The notes: a model not told the origin generated them from the sequence alone. A stretch of DNA of 64,000 nucleotides from Pteria penguin (GCA_035048485.1 CM068590.1:620001-684000), one strand, 5' to 3'. Shown: positions 29,033 to 41,155, numbered from the stretch's first letter. Made by a program: numbers and translations.

Positions 29033-32000
29033 CTAGGACAGAAATACTCAAGTAAGAATCAAGTAAAGTGCGATTCTACGGTGAAGCAACTTGTGTCTTC
29101 ATAAAATGTATATATCATGCAACATTCATGTCATATTTTAAGTTCGTTTGTCTACGGAGTTAGTCACATTGGACTGCCTGATTAGCCTCAGACTGAGAGG
29201 AATTAGTTTCTTACATCACTGAGCACTTAGCTTCATTTTCTTCATAAAAAAGGGAAAAAAGACTGTTTCAAGATAGTAGACCTAGCTGCTATTAGGTCTG
29301 CTGCAAAGGTCTAAATTTGAGACAAAGAACCAAATAAATCCAGTAAATAATTAAACATTATGTATAAAATAAGCAAATGATAAATAAATTCATTTGTTTA
29401 AAACGAATGCTGTTCCATTTTCCGGAGGCCAAACGATGTCAAACAATTTAGCGTAGAATTTGATTGTAATTACGTCATTTAAGGTCGGACATGTCGAACA
29501 TTTGATTATGACGTCACAAGCATAAAAATCCGCTAAATGCCACTTCCTTTGCTGAAAAATATGTACTCGGCATTTTTAAGAGAACGAGTTTTACTTACTT
29601 TGTTGAGAAAGTAGAAACGTTGGGTCTTTTTTCACTGAAACGAAAAATTCAAATTGTAATGGGTGTTGTATGTTTAGGCTTATCTTGGGTTTGTATGTAA
29701 ATTTCGGCCAACATTGCAACAACCATTATGTCCTTCCACGAAAATACTGTTTATTGATTTATGTTATAGAATCACTCTTTATTTTATCCATTCTCGCCAG
29801 TTCTAATAAATCGTTAAAAGACTTATTATTCCAAGAAATTAAAGAATCCTTCAATACTCTGGAACCTAGACATATTTAGGTTGAGCCAAAAGGTCGATCA
29901 GAACACCCCGTTACACTATTTGACTTCCAACCAAGACAAATCAAGGTACAATTACGAGGCATTAAAATCTGATAAATCATCTGATTTACAAAGACATTCT
30001 ATGATGCGGCGAAATTATCCTAGACACTGTAATCGGGTTAGGATTTATATTCTACCTGAATTCTCTTTTGCCTTGTATGAATGAGTAATTATACATGTAT
30101 CTCAAATACCATAATATTAAGTCATGGAATCTAGCAATCTTTAAAGACATGAAAATTCAGAAATTGTAATGTATTTTCACCTGTGCATGCTGACATGGCA
30201 ACTTGCGCTATAAAGCTATCCAGGTGGGCGTATGACGGCAGGTGATACTGTAGACTTCCATCGGAGGTTCCGGAAATGGCGCGCAGCTCCTCGTCGTCGA
30301 TGTCCCCGACGCCTACGGTAATAATGGTGATGCCGGAGCGTCGCGCCCTGGTCGCCTCCTTCTTGGAGCGAGTGATCTTCATGGCGGGACTTCCTATGAT
30401 TAGAATCATGATCTGTGACGCCTCAGGTCGGAATGTGCTCCGCCGGAAGCTAGTAGTGCGCATGAACTTTATAGCTTCATCAACCCGTGCTTTGCCGTTC
30501 ATGAGTGTAGAATTCAACCTATTGAGGCCTTTGGGGTCATCAAGTAAATCCCATAACTTTTGGACACTTTTCCCGTACGTCACGGCACCTGAACGGGAAC
30601 CGTTCTGCATCATGGCGATGTTTTTCATCATATTACGGGCAAAGTTCAGTTGCAGTAAGAACTCGTACTCCCGGACATTATTGGAGGAGTCCAACCCGAA
30701 CACGATGTCACTTTCACCTCCCTGACATTCTGTAACAGACAAAACAATATAATATAAAAGTTACCCACCCCAATGATAGGGACAACAAAGTTCGAACGAA
30801 AAAAATTTCTATAGAATTTACGGGTTCAATCTGAAATTCTTAAATATCACTATGAAACATATGACTGTGGATAAACGTAGATGTTTTAATCAAACAATTT
30901 CACTCCTTACAACCTTAACAGTAAATCTGTGTATTTGAGTCAATTCTCCCATTAGATTTTAACCTAGGCCAGGGTACTTCAAGGTCTTATACCCCGTGTT
31001 CCGTACGTTTTCTCGGAGGACGTCTTATACGTCACTGTGTTGCTTTCGATAATTATATTGTGCATTGAAGTTTCATCAAGACATAATAATTACCAATTAA
31101 TTGATTTTTTTTTTTTTTTTTTGCTATTTCTATTCAAAATTAGTGCTAAATATCTATTCAGCCATGGAAATCCTCTTCTTTTGAAGAATATAATCGAATT
31201 TCGAATTTAAGTGACCACACAATCTCACATATGGTCATGGAATTCTATAACAACCCCTTTCCATGAAACATCTAAAACCAGAAACTCAATTCCAGACCTG
31301 TAAATCACCGATTACATACCTGAAACATCTAAAACCAGAAACTCAGTTCCTGACCTGTAAATCACCGATTACATACCTGAAACATCTAAAACTAGAAACT
31401 CAATTCGTGACCCGTAAATCACCGATTACATTCCTGAAACATCTAAAACCAGAAACTCAATTTGCGACCCGTAAATCACCGATTACATTCCTGAAACATC
31501 TAAAACCAGAAACTCAATTTGCGACCCGTAAATCACCGATTACATATCTGAAACATCTAAAACCAGAAACTCAATTCCTGACCTGTAAATCACCGATTAC
31601 ATACCTGAAACATCTAAAACCAGAAACTCAATTCCTGACCTGTAAATCACCGATTGCATACGGGAATTGTGAAAACACAAGCATGTTATCCTCTAATTAG
31701 ATATTAACATCACAGGGGGAAAACAGAGTACGATCTAGGCTATATGCTGCTTTTGTTTGAATGTACCTCCTTAATTGGTATTGGTAAATACCTGATCCCA
31801 GTAATGCCCATAAACAGGTGATTTTGAGATGTTTACGTGAAACCATCTTATCATTTATACTTTGATTGCTAGGGCCGGTGTCTCTGATTTAACTAGAAAA
31901 TTAATACAATATCATACCTCTTTGGGCCGCCTGAAGCAATGACGTTGTAGTGGGACGCGGAGTGGTTGTGGTGGTCGGTGTCGTGGTTGTTGTTGGCGTA

Positions 32001-35000
32001 GTTGTGGTTGTTGTCGGTGTAGTTGTGGTTGTCGGCGTAGTTGTCGTTGTTGATGTGGTAGTAGTTGTCGGAGTAGTTGTGGTAGTCGTCGGCGTAGTTG
32101 TTGGTGTAGAAGTGGTTGTCGGCGTAGTTGTGGTTGTTGATGTGGTAGTAGTTGTCGGAGTAGTTGTGGTTGTTGTCGGAGTAGTTGTCGTAGTTGGTGT
32201 GGTAGTTGTTGTCGGTATGGTGGTTGTTGTTGGTGTTGTTGTGGTTGTGGGTGTTGTAGTAGTCGTTGGTGTGGTAGTTGTCGGAGTTGTAGTTGTCGTT
32301 GGTGTTGTCGTAGTTGTCGGTGTTGTAGTTGTCGTCGGTGTTGTAGTTGTCGTTGGTGTTGTCGTAGTTGTCGGTGTTGTAGTTGTCGTTGGTGTTGTCG
32401 TAGTTGTCGGAGTTGTAGTTGTCGTAGTCGTCGGTGTAGTTGTCGTTGGTGTAGTTGTCGTTTTTGGTGTAGTAGTCGTTGTCGGTGTTGTGGTCGTTGT
32501 CGGTGTTGTGGTCGTTGTTGTGGTCGTGGTGGTTGTCGGCTTAGGAGTAGTGGTTGTTGTCGTTGTTGTTGTAGTTGTTGTTGTTGTCTTTGGAACAACT
32601 AAAATGAAAGAATGACACTTTATTGTAAAACATATATTGTTATAATTAGACTTCATTTCGTATTTCTAAACTGTCTACACCAATATATGTTTCTACTATC
32701 TACGTTTCGTGCACATTAAAACGTTGCCAGATGTATAGAAAATTGTCCCCAGTTTTTTTTTCAGTTTACAGAATTCCTTCTCCAGTATCCGGAATAGGAT
32801 TTATAAAGTACAAATTAATCGTGGAGATTTACTTATAAACGTAACATCTAACAAAATAGCCCATGAAGAGGATAAATACACATAAAATTCAGATCAAAAA
32901 CGATGAAATAGGAAACTGTTATACTCATAAAAAACAATGAATGAAATTCCCTTCCCCGGCAAGATAAGTTCTGTAGAAAGTAAGATGTCAGCGGTGATGA
33001 TCTTTTATGGGGAAAGGTACAGAAGGATATCGGCACTTGGTAGATTGTTTGTTATATTTATTTTCTATCTTTGTTTCTTTCTTTCTCTTGGGTGGGGAAT
33101 TTCTTTTTTGTTTTGATTTTTCCTCAGAAATTTCATTTTGTACATTTCTTAGGATTACTAATTTTTGGTATAAGTTTCAGGCATGTCACCTTACGTTACC
33201 TTTACACGTGCGGACCGCCAGCGTTTTCCGGATGGAATCTAATGCGTCATAATTATCGATTTGAAACACGTGCTCCTTGGAGGGTTTACTCGCCATGCCT
33301 TGTAGCTCTATAGGATTGGTATTGTATCCAATGCCAATGGTAAACATGGTTATGCCTTCACGTTTTGCCCTGGCAGCCTCCCAGATGGTAAGTAACACCT
33401 GGGCAGACTGGCCATCCGTGACCACTATACCGATTTTGGCTACATCCTCTCTGCCTTCTTCCTTGAATACTTTATTGCGCATGTACCGAATGACGCCGTG
33501 AGTATAAGTGTCGTCACCTCGACCTTGTGTTATATTGTTGATGGCGTCCATGAGGGTATCGCTGTCGGTGTAGTCGTTCAGTCCTATTCTAGGCTTGACG
33601 TCCGTGCTGAATGTTAAAATCCCGACACGTGTTGCATTTGAACCAATGGCAAACATCGACACAACGTCTTTGACGAATCTAATTTGCGTGCGGAAATTAG
33701 GCGCCCAAATACTGTTAGAAGAATCCAGCATGAAAACGATGTCTGCAGGTTTATTGCCACAAAAATATTCATATTCTACAATAAAAAAGCGAATTCATAA
33801 TCTGTAACTTTACATTTCTATATGCATATAAAATGTTTTCAGCAATATACTAAAATAATTAATGTTTATTTATACAACTTGCCCAGAGTATTCAAATTCA
33901 GATATCAAGATATAAATTCGTATCAGCCATAATGTTTTTATTTTTCTGGTCAGTATTTCTATATATTGATGCCTATGCCACCTTTTTATGCATATAAATG
34001 AATTGTATAACCATTCAGTAGGTACCCTCAGTTTCGTATCTATAATATCAGTTTCGTTACAAAATGGATGATTAATCCTTATTATTATGAGTAACATGTG
34101 TAATAATAAAACATCTAAGAACCCCCCCCCCCCCCCCCCACAAAAACGGGGGGGGGGGGAGCAGCAAAGTAGCACACTTGCAAATAAGCGGGGATGAGCA
34201 CAACTGCCACCAATCTCTGACTGATATAGCAAAGTACTAGAACAGCAAACAATTGACACAGGGAAATTACAAAGTTTATCATATGAAAGAGCTTAAGCTT
34301 GTGCAAAAAAACATAACATCGTCTTAAAAAGCAACGCAGCCTTTACATAAACAAGCGTTAATGGTAATGTACTATGATCATTGCAAGTAGTGTATGTGCA
34401 ATTGTTTTGTTTAAATTCCCGTTTCTTTGGGGGGGGGGGGGGGGGTGGTTTGTTTTGTTTCGGGTTTTTTTTTTTTTTTTTTTTGTTTGTTTTGTTTTGT
34501 TTTTGTTTTTGGTTTTGTTTTTTGGGGTTTTTTTTTGTTTGTTGTTGTGTTTGGTTTTTTTCTTTGTATTTGTTTGGTTTTGGTTTTTGTTTTTTTTTCG
34601 GGGGGGGGGGGGGGGGGCGGGTTCTTCTCTTTTCCTTTTTTCTCATTACGTTTTTCATTTATCGCATTTTAACGATTTTCATCCAATGGCTTCACTAAAA
34701 GGTGCGGTCGAGGTCAGATGTAACATTCATTTTAAGGTAATTATCATTTTCTTTAAAACTATTTTGTAAATTTCTGGTTCATGCACAAATGTTCTACTAT
34801 AAATAGTGAAACAGTAATGTAGACAATTAACTTATTTGTTGCACCTTGTATGAGTAATTCAACCAATCAAATTAATTGATACAGAATGTATAAGTCAGTT
34901 AGCCAATCAGATTTCTGGAAATCTTACTGATATTGAAGTAGTTGTTGATTCAAGACAACATATTTATTGGACCCGAAAACAAAATATTGCCTCAGGGCGA

Positions 35001-38000
35001 ATGCCGAGGTCGAATGTCTTAAAGGAGAAATGTATAAAATTCAAAAAGACGTAATCCAAATCACATAAAGGTCCTGTTATTAGAAAGAATAACGACCTAT
35101 TCCAGATTCCACAGACAATTCAAAGATGGCATAAAGACAGATCATCTGAATGCTGCTTTTCCATAAGATCTAAGCATCAAAACAAAAATGAGTTATTTTC
35201 ATTGGAATCGGAACGCTTGTTGCATGCATGTTGCCGCCATACACATATACTATATCATACACGTGCAAAACATAGCAAATTCTCAAGTCGATCTCAACTA
35301 AAGCTGTTTATATGTTGCCAAGATGCATTTTTTTCATGTGATATAATTAGGTGATTCGTGTCACGTGACATTGATCATGTGATATTTACCTTTCAGGATA
35401 GGGTTTGTATTCACCTGCAATGTATTTATATATCTCAATATATATGTTGCTCTAAAAGTTATTAAAAAGAAAACGCAATATGCGTTTGTGGTAAAAATCT
35501 TCATAAAGCCAACAAAGTAATGGCGCAATTCCGGACAGCGGGGCGAGTAAGAAAAAGGATGGATAAAGCTAAGCGTTATATGGCTTTTGGATCAGCAGGC
35601 ATTTTCACTAAGAATCGTAAGATTTCTCCGTTAGTATTTTACGTACAGATTTCTCAATGACTTAAGGTTTTATTTCGTATGCACGTAAAAAGAATTACGT
35701 ATGATTCCTCGTGAAAATGCCTTCCGGACAGGACGGACCAGGACAGGCTGAAGCACAAGAGGGTTATAGGACTCCTGGATCATTCCGGACCGTTGGTCAG
35801 GACAGGCTGAAGCACCAGAAGGCCATATGATACAACTCCTGGATCATTCTTTGACACTTAAATCAATCTAGACAGAGAGACGAGTTATGTGGAGGAACAA
35901 CTCGACTAAACGCTAATTGAATTCTTAATCATTCTGGACAGCGGAACGAGTTATGTCGAGGGACAAGTCTACTAAACGCTAATTGAATTCTTGATCATTC
36001 TGGACAGCGTCATTGATCATTCTGGACAACGCCATTAGTTAAATCTGGAGGAACAAGTTGACCAAACGTTAAATGACGTTAAATGGATCATTCTGGACAG
36101 CGGAACAAGTTTATGTGAAGGGACACAATGGCCAAACGTTAGATGACTCCTGAATCATTATGGACAGCTAGACGAGTTATCAGGAGAGACAACTTGTCAA
36201 AACGCTAAATGATTCCTGGACCTTTCTTGCAAATACAACGTACAAACTAGTCATTAGCTATCCCAGCACAACCTCTCCCACAAAGTTGGCAAAATCTACA
36301 GGTCCAAATTAAGGTAATGACGGACTGTAAAATAGAGATGAATCAAAATCATCATCAACTATAATCAAGGCAGATACGGCCATCATATAAATTAAATCAA
36401 GTCGGTTTGGGGGTAAAGACCAAACTAAAATCCGTCATCTCACTGGGGTGGGACGCTCGGTTTACTCACCTACCGTCCTAGAATGCATGTTGCATTCTTT
36501 CATTCACATGTTTCTACACGTGCGTGTGTCAATGTGGTAACGTCATGGTATGCCTTTGTTGGCAGACAGATCGTCCCTGACATCCATACGCCATCCGTAG
36601 GCCTCACTTGAAGATTTATTGAATGGCATGGATTCCAAAATGCTATTGCTTTGATCCAAAAAGAAATCCTGCCCCTTGTTCCCTCATTTGTCAATCAAGT
36701 GTCGTTTTGTGTTGGAAACAATCGTAGTTACATCGATTCAAGAGGACGCTTGGCACGCAGTAGATTCTTCATCAGCGAGATTCGTGGGAGCAAAATAATA
36801 TTTGAGATAATTTAAGATTAGGAAGTCACAATATAAGGCATTAATATGTTAATATTACCTATGTTCAGGATTATTACATATGTTATGACTGACACTGTTC
36901 TATGAACACAAGAGAGCAGAAAGTGACCTCCATTTTCTTTCAACTGGTAAGGGCAGGTTTGGTGTAGTGATTAAGCGCTTGGCTTGCGGCGCCGACGATC
37001 CGGATTCGATTCCCGGGTTGCGCCATTATGTTTAAGAGGTTGGTTACCTCCTGCTTCCATGTCGCGATATCACTGAAAAATTGTTGAAAGCGACGTAAAA
37101 CACCAATCAACCAACCAACCAACTTTCAACTGGTAAACCTGGAAACACTAAAATCTAGGGCGTGCAAAACAATTAAAAAGTGGAAAACATTGTGAAAATA
37201 ACAACACCAACGTTGCATATTATACCCATCGCTTACTTCTATGGTAACAACATTCTGAAGATTTTCTTGTTGATACTGCTGTGTCCTTGACCTTTGACCT
37301 GTGATATTTAAAACGTGTTTCCTTTCTTTCAATATGGGGATTACGTATACCTCCTTTTAATTTCCTGATGCAAATTAGTCCGTCTGTATCTTGTCCACAA
37401 AGGCTACTGACAATATTTCAAGTATATTCACTTACAATACCATATTTCCCCAAGAAACCAAGGCAACAAAGTTTTGATTTCTCAGGAAACCCTGAAAGAT
37501 ATGTTACAGAGTATTCTACGTACATGATTGCCATCACATTTCAACCAAATCTAATGAACAGTAAATGACGAATTCCAGTTGCAGCATCCTCCTTACAAGA
37601 TTTCTAATTTAGAGAGGTTGTGACTTTTAACCCTTGACCTTTGACCTTCAGAAGTACATATTTCTTTGCCATTCACATTTCTTTCACGTGCATTTATGAC
37701 AGGTGAACTTCCGAACACAAAGAATGTACTTTATTTTATGGCTGAAAGGAAACCATATTTCATGATACGGAGAGAAACGGTCACATGTGCAACTTGCTGA
37801 ATGAAGACTATATCAGAAAAGCTTGACAGGTATCCAACATTATTTCTGTTTTTATCGGGTCTTTTGTTATAGATATTCCTGTAATAAAATGCAAAGCAAA
37901 CAGCAAACACCGCGCATTAGTTCGCATTAAACTGCGTATTACTCATGGTGAATCCATTGAATACATATCGCCGTTTTTATCCTACTGAGTCATAAACGGT

Positions 38001-41000
38001 GGGAATACTAATGAACATAGACCTCTTACAAAAAACTTACGGATAAAAAAGGTTTTAGAAATCTCTTTTATACAAAATAAGTTGATGGAAAGTTTAAGTA
38101 TTACTTTTATTTAACAATACTGGAATCAATTTCCATATCAGTGTGGCAGGTAGCCGTCGTTTCAATATAAGGGTTATCTTCCTTATCAGGCGGACATTCC
38201 ACCTTAAATTTTATTTTACCCTCCTCAGAAAATTAGGGATTACAACGAATCAGGTTTTCCATAGTCTCTGTACTGATTTGTAGCATATTAAACAAGGTTT
38301 AAGTAGTACTTTAGATTTTTATACAGAAATCTTATAAATTAAATGAATTGTCACATTTAAACCACTGGTTAGCTTAACAAGTGGTTAAAGTTTCGAACAA
38401 CTGGCCCATCAAATAGTATTTTTTGTATCATTACCATTACAAAATGAAAAATAGCTGATTATGTGTGCATGGTCTCGAGTTACAATGTACTTCTTTTGCT
38501 GTACGACATATTTTTAAAAATCTATTTTATTCATTCATTTATTTATTCATTGTCATTTTTTTCCGGTGGGTGAATGTTTATTTCTTTGATTGTAAATAAT
38601 GATGAAGATGGTGACGATGTTGATTGATTGGTGTTTTACGTCGCTTTCAACAAGTTTTCAGTTATATCGCGACATGGAAGCAGGAGGTAGCCAACCTCTT
38701 AAATATAGTGGCGCAACCCAAGAACTGAACCGGGATCGCCGGCGCCGCAAGCCAAGCGCTAAACCCTAATGGTGATAATAATAATAATAATGGTTAAACT
38801 CTCTTTTCCCTTTTTTCTGTCTGTCATTGTTGGTTATTTGGGGTTTTTTCTTTCTTTCTGTCTTTTTTTGGGGGGGGGGGGTGGGGGGGGGGTGGAGGAG
38901 GGGCGAATGGCCATGGGGACGAGACGAACGTCCGCTTTGCTTCTGTGTCACGGTAGGCGTGGCACGTTAAAGACACTGTCATCATCTACGTGAAGTAATC
39001 GTGGAGTGATGTAATACAATAAACCAATCAAAAGAGACATTTAAAATCATGTCACTATAGAAGCCGACATGTGGAAGATTTCTCATTGATCAAGATGGGT
39101 CTGTTACCTAGGTTACACATTGTGTATTATATGAAGCATATGTAGACATTATTATATAATAAAGGAAGTGAAATAACTCTACAGGACTGAATAGACACTT
39201 AAATCAAATGATGAGAAACTAGAATTATGATTTTAATATACAAAAACTACCCCATTTCATTCCCTACAATATATAATGTCATAATGATATTGCAATACAA
39301 GTTGTAAAGGTAGTCACTTTGATTAAATATATTCATCTCAAATAACACATTCATTTGCCTTAAACTTAATGCAAAATAGCGCCATTATCGTGCTTCGAGG
39401 GGCAGGCTTGGTGTAGTGGTTAAGCGCTTGGCTTGCGGCGCCGACGATCCGGGTTCGATTCCGGGGTTGCGCCACTATGTTTAAGAGGTTGGTTACCTCT
39501 TGCTTCCATGTCGCGATATAACTGAAAAATTGTCGAAAGCGACGTAAAACACCGATCAACCAACCATTATAGTGCTTCGACATCACGTTTTTGTTAGCTG
39601 TTTTTCTTTTTTTTTTTCATCATTTAATTCGTAGATAATTATAAAACATAATATAATTAACAGGTCATATCATATTCTTGCTCAAAGCGGGTGGCTGAAT
39701 GCTCGAATCTTGAAAAACATGTATATTAATTTTATATTAATTTGTTTTGTAATTTAATTCACTATTATAGCCCACCTATCACCAGCTATCGATTACTTAT
39801 ATCTTTCTCGATCTATATGTATCTATTGGTGTTCTCTCACCAAGGTGTTAGGGTCGTGACTGAGAGGTTCCGAGTTCAAATACCACTGCTGTCTCTTCGG
39901 TACCCTGTCCTTTGGTTGAGACAGCGGATACCAAAGCCCCGTGTCACAGTCATATGATATGTAGAAGTTTCCCCACCGCGTTAGGTGTGGCCAATGCATT
40001 GGTTTGAATTTCTCTGCGATGCATAAGGCACATGCTGTCATCGTAAGTGAAATAGTTTTGTGTTACTTAAAATATATGTAGAAGATATTTTTAAATTGCG
40101 CGTTTTTGCTTTACTCTTCCCGAATGGTAGGCATTCTCGTATGATAATACGTATATAGTTATATTGTTAATATATTTTGATACACCTTTCAATGTATTTC
40201 TTGAATACAAGAAAAAAAAACAAGCTCTTAGAGAACTTCTTGGCTGTATTATGTTTTAAACCAGATGTTTTTCATAGCAGTAAATGTATATAAGAATTTC
40301 CTATGAAATGGAGTTCATGTGTAGCAGATTATACAGTGACTCACAGTCTATCGGGCAATATCCCTTCACAATACATACAAGTTACCCAATAACAGAATTC
40401 ATTTTTCTTTGTGATTCTGATTTTCTTTCTTCAGATGGTCGAATCCAGAAAGTTTTGAAAGTTAGTTTCATTTATATATTGTGAGGGGGCCAGATAGCGC
40501 AGTCAGTAGCGCGCTCTCTTCTCATCAATGCCACCCGGGTTCAATTCCCGGTGTGGTACGTGAGATGATGGGACTGTCTCCAACCCGGCTTCGTGGGTTC
40601 TCTTCGGGTACTCCGGTTTCTTCCCACACAAAGGAAACCCTTACGCCAAGATCCGTGCCAACGAGCAAGATTTTTATAAGTTATTAACTTGTTTCTCAAT
40701 CGATGTAAAATAAATAAAGTTTGAATTTTAAATGTATTTATATATTGTCTTTCCTAGAGGTTAATACACCAAAAATAAGCTTCAAAAATATACAAGGAGT
40801 TCAACAGGATCAACTTTTTTTTCTTGAATCTGAAAATGATGCTTATAAGATTTTGTATTCGCTATACATCAAAAGCAACTACTGTTCTAATCTTAGCTGT
40901 ATTTATTGCTCAATACGATACATAAAAATAAAAAATTCGAGACAAAAACACCTTGGAATCTGTAAACAAGCGAGAAGCTTTTTAATTCATTTTGTTCGTC

Positions 41001-41155
41001 TTTCCAAAAATACGAAATTTCAAGTGCAACAATCTGTAAACATAGAGATATAATAAAATACATAGAAAAGCATTAAATGAATACGGACTTACCGCAATAG
41101 ACATGAGAAGGAAGGCGGCGGTAGCCCGGATGATCACGTTGTACGTTGTATGCAT
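28475..41155 (-). CDS. Secreted vWA-mucin-vWA-vWA protein (incomplete model)
   Basis: Exons on the minus strand: 41155-41093 (signal peptide), 33775-33200 (vWA1), 32598-31918 (Thr/Pro-rich), 30729-30181 (vWA2), 29032-28475 (vWA3). The last four all begin and end in phase 1 and join in frame to about 586 residues. The signal exon ends in phase 0, so at least one short exon (phase 0 to 1) is missing in the 33776-41092 intron. The 3' end beyond 28475 is also missing or tiny. vWA domains bind protein ligands in extracellular matrix and adhesion proteins such as matrilins, collagens VI/XII and bivalve byssal or shell matrix proteins. With a mucin-like spacer, a secreted matrix or mucus role is likely, but no orthologue can be named. 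Confidence 0.75.
29033..30180. other. Intron between vWA3 and vWA2 exons
   Basis: About 1.15 kb, AT-rich. Plus-strand frames at 29670-30084 have no recognisable family and no splice context. Nothing else seen. Confidence 0.5.
30181..30729 (-). CDS. vWA domain 2 exon, MIDAS degenerate
   Basis: 182 full codons, phase 1-1 (acceptor GTTACAG, donor ACAG|GTGAAA). It begins ECQGGESDIVFGLDSSNN and ends VAMSACTG. Fold markers are GAVTYG, ARRSGITIITVGVG and ELRAISG. MIDAS is DSSNN (third Ser to Asn), and the VTDG aspartate is replaced (ILIIGSPA). Boundary cysteines are kept. Confidence 0.87.
31264..31665. repeat. 57-bp tandem repeat in the vWA-gene intron
   Basis: Seven copies of ACATCTAAAACCAGAAACTC followed by AATTCCTGACCTGTAAATCA and CCGATTACATACCTGAA. 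57 is divisible by three, so an open frame appears on the plus strand (19-residue KHLKPETQF... repeats). It lies inside an intron of the opposite-strand gene, with no splice sites of its own. Confidence 0.9.
31918..32598 (-). CDS. Thr/Pro-rich mucin-like exon
   Basis: 226 full codons between phase-1 splice sites (acceptor CATTTTAG|TTGTTCC, donor AGAG|GTATGA). The sequence is VVPKTTTT..., then long runs of PTTTTT with occasional K, I or S, ending TTTSLLQAAQR. About 80% Thr with regular Pro indicates dense O-glycosylation and an extended rod between vWA1 and vWA2. The DNA is a degenerate 15-18 bp minisatellite that must vary in length by whole codons to stay open; the opposite strand gives a false poly-Val frame. 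Confidence 0.85.
33200..33775 (-). CDS. vWA domain 1 exon, intact MIDAS
   Basis: 191 full codons, phase 1-1 (acceptor TTATTGTAG, donor AAAG|GTAACG). It begins EYFCGNKPADIVFMLDSSNS: a Cys before the domain, then DSSNS fitting DxSxS. The MIDAS Thr is in DDTYTHGVIRYM and the Asp in GIVVTDGQSAQ; the domain closes with KTLAVRTCK. All metal-coordinating positions are present, so this is the domain expected to bind ligand. Confidence 0.92.
34112..34160. repeat. Poly(C)/poly(G) inverted tract
   Basis: A C-run of about 18 is followed by CACAAAAACG and a G-run of about 13. It would form a GC hairpin or quadruplex/i-motif. Homopolymer length may be unreliable in assemblies. Confidence 0.85.
34420..34620. 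repeat. G/T-only homopurine-homopyrimidine-like tract
   Basis: G-runs of 17-18 at 34429-34446 and 34600-34617 enclose about 150 bp made almost only of T and G (TTTTGTTTTG types). The open frames here (Phe/Gly-rich or Lys/Pro-rich) are composition artefacts. Confidence 0.85.
34700..36930. other. Intron sequence of the vWA gene, degenerate ~70-bp repeats at 35720-36230
   Basis: 35720-36230 has about six imperfect copies of TCATTCTGGACAGCGGAACGAG, with ACTAAACGCTAATTGA. No gene or convincing exon was found. A GACG microexon option near 36470 is too weak to call. Confidence 0.45.
36951..37123 (+). mobile_element. tRNA-derived SINE, family A, with 13-bp target duplication
   Basis: A-box-like GGTGTAGTGATTAAGCGCTT and B-box-like GATTCGATTCCCGGGTTG about 35 bp apart, then a body with TTGGTTACCTCCTGCTTCCA and a (CCAA)n tail. 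TTTCAACTGGTAA flanks both sides (36938-36950 and 37124-37136). Confidence 0.92.
38620..38769 (-). mobile_element. tRNA-derived SINE, family A (minus)
   Basis: Reverse complement of the family: GTTTTACGTCGCTTTCAACA, CATGGAAGCAGGAGG, GCGCCGCAAGCCAAGCGC. Followed by (AAT)n and a G-run at 38868-38893. Confidence 0.88.
39399..39565 (+). mobile_element. tRNA-derived SINE, family A, with 15-bp target duplication
   Basis: GGTGTAGTGGTTAAGCGCTT and GGGTTCGATTCCGGGG promoter boxes. Flanks ATTATCGTGCTTCGA (39384-39398) and ATTATAGTGCTTCGA (39566-39580) differ at one base. Confidence 0.92.
39830..40045 (+). mobile_element. Second tRNA-like SINE family (family B)
   Basis: CACCAAGGTGTTAGGGTCGT then GAGGTTCCGAGTTCAAATAC (B-box-like), followed by a body with CCCGTGTCACAGTCATATGA and TAAGGCACATGCTGTCATCG. 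Pieces of the same body recur at 56425-56560 and 57565-57660. Confidence 0.55.
40483..40735 (+). mobile_element. Intact tRNA-derived SINE (family C) with perfect 13-bp target duplication
   Basis: A box TAGCGCAGTCAGTAGCGCG and B box GGGTTCAATTCCCGG sit in a tRNA-like head. A central region with GGTACTCCGGTTTCTTCCCA follows, and the tail ends AAATAAATAAAG. ATTTATATATTGT occurs exactly at 40470-40482 and 40736-40748. The central region resembles conserved SINE core domains shared by marine invertebrates (from memory). Confidence 0.93.
41093..41155 (-). CDS. Signal-peptide first exon of the vWA gene
   Basis: ATG at 41155-41153, 21 codons: MHTTYNVIIRATAAFLLMSIA, ending in a strong donor ATTGCG|GTAAGT in phase 0. 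A basic residue followed by a hydrophobic core fits a secretory signal. Linkage to the vWA exons rests on strand, distance and the need for a signal peptide; the phase break means an intermediate exon must exist. Confidence 0.55.

Noticed and set aside
30276..30725. 149-residue plus-strand frame
   Set aside because: Shadow of the vWA2 exon; the minus strand carries the conserved domain.
31263..31700. 145-residue KHLKPETQF repeat frame
   Set aside because: 57-bp tandem repeat inside an intron of the opposite-strand gene; no initiation or splice context.
31950..32615. Poly-Val open frame of 221 residues on the plus strand
   Set aside because: Complement of the Thr/Pro codons of the mucin exon; the minus strand has matching splice phases and domain context.
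34374..34769. 131-residue Phe/Gly-rich frame and its Lys/Pro-rich complement
   Set aside because: Composition artefact of a G/T-only tract with long homopolymers.
36467..36478. 4-8 nt microexon (minus) that would fix the vWA phase gap
   Set aside because: Splice-like signals alone on a 4-nt exon are not enough evidence.
36961..37035. Functional tRNA gene (also at 39410, 48104 and 40490)
   Set aside because: Only the A and B boxes are preserved; each is followed by a common SINE body and flanked by target duplications.
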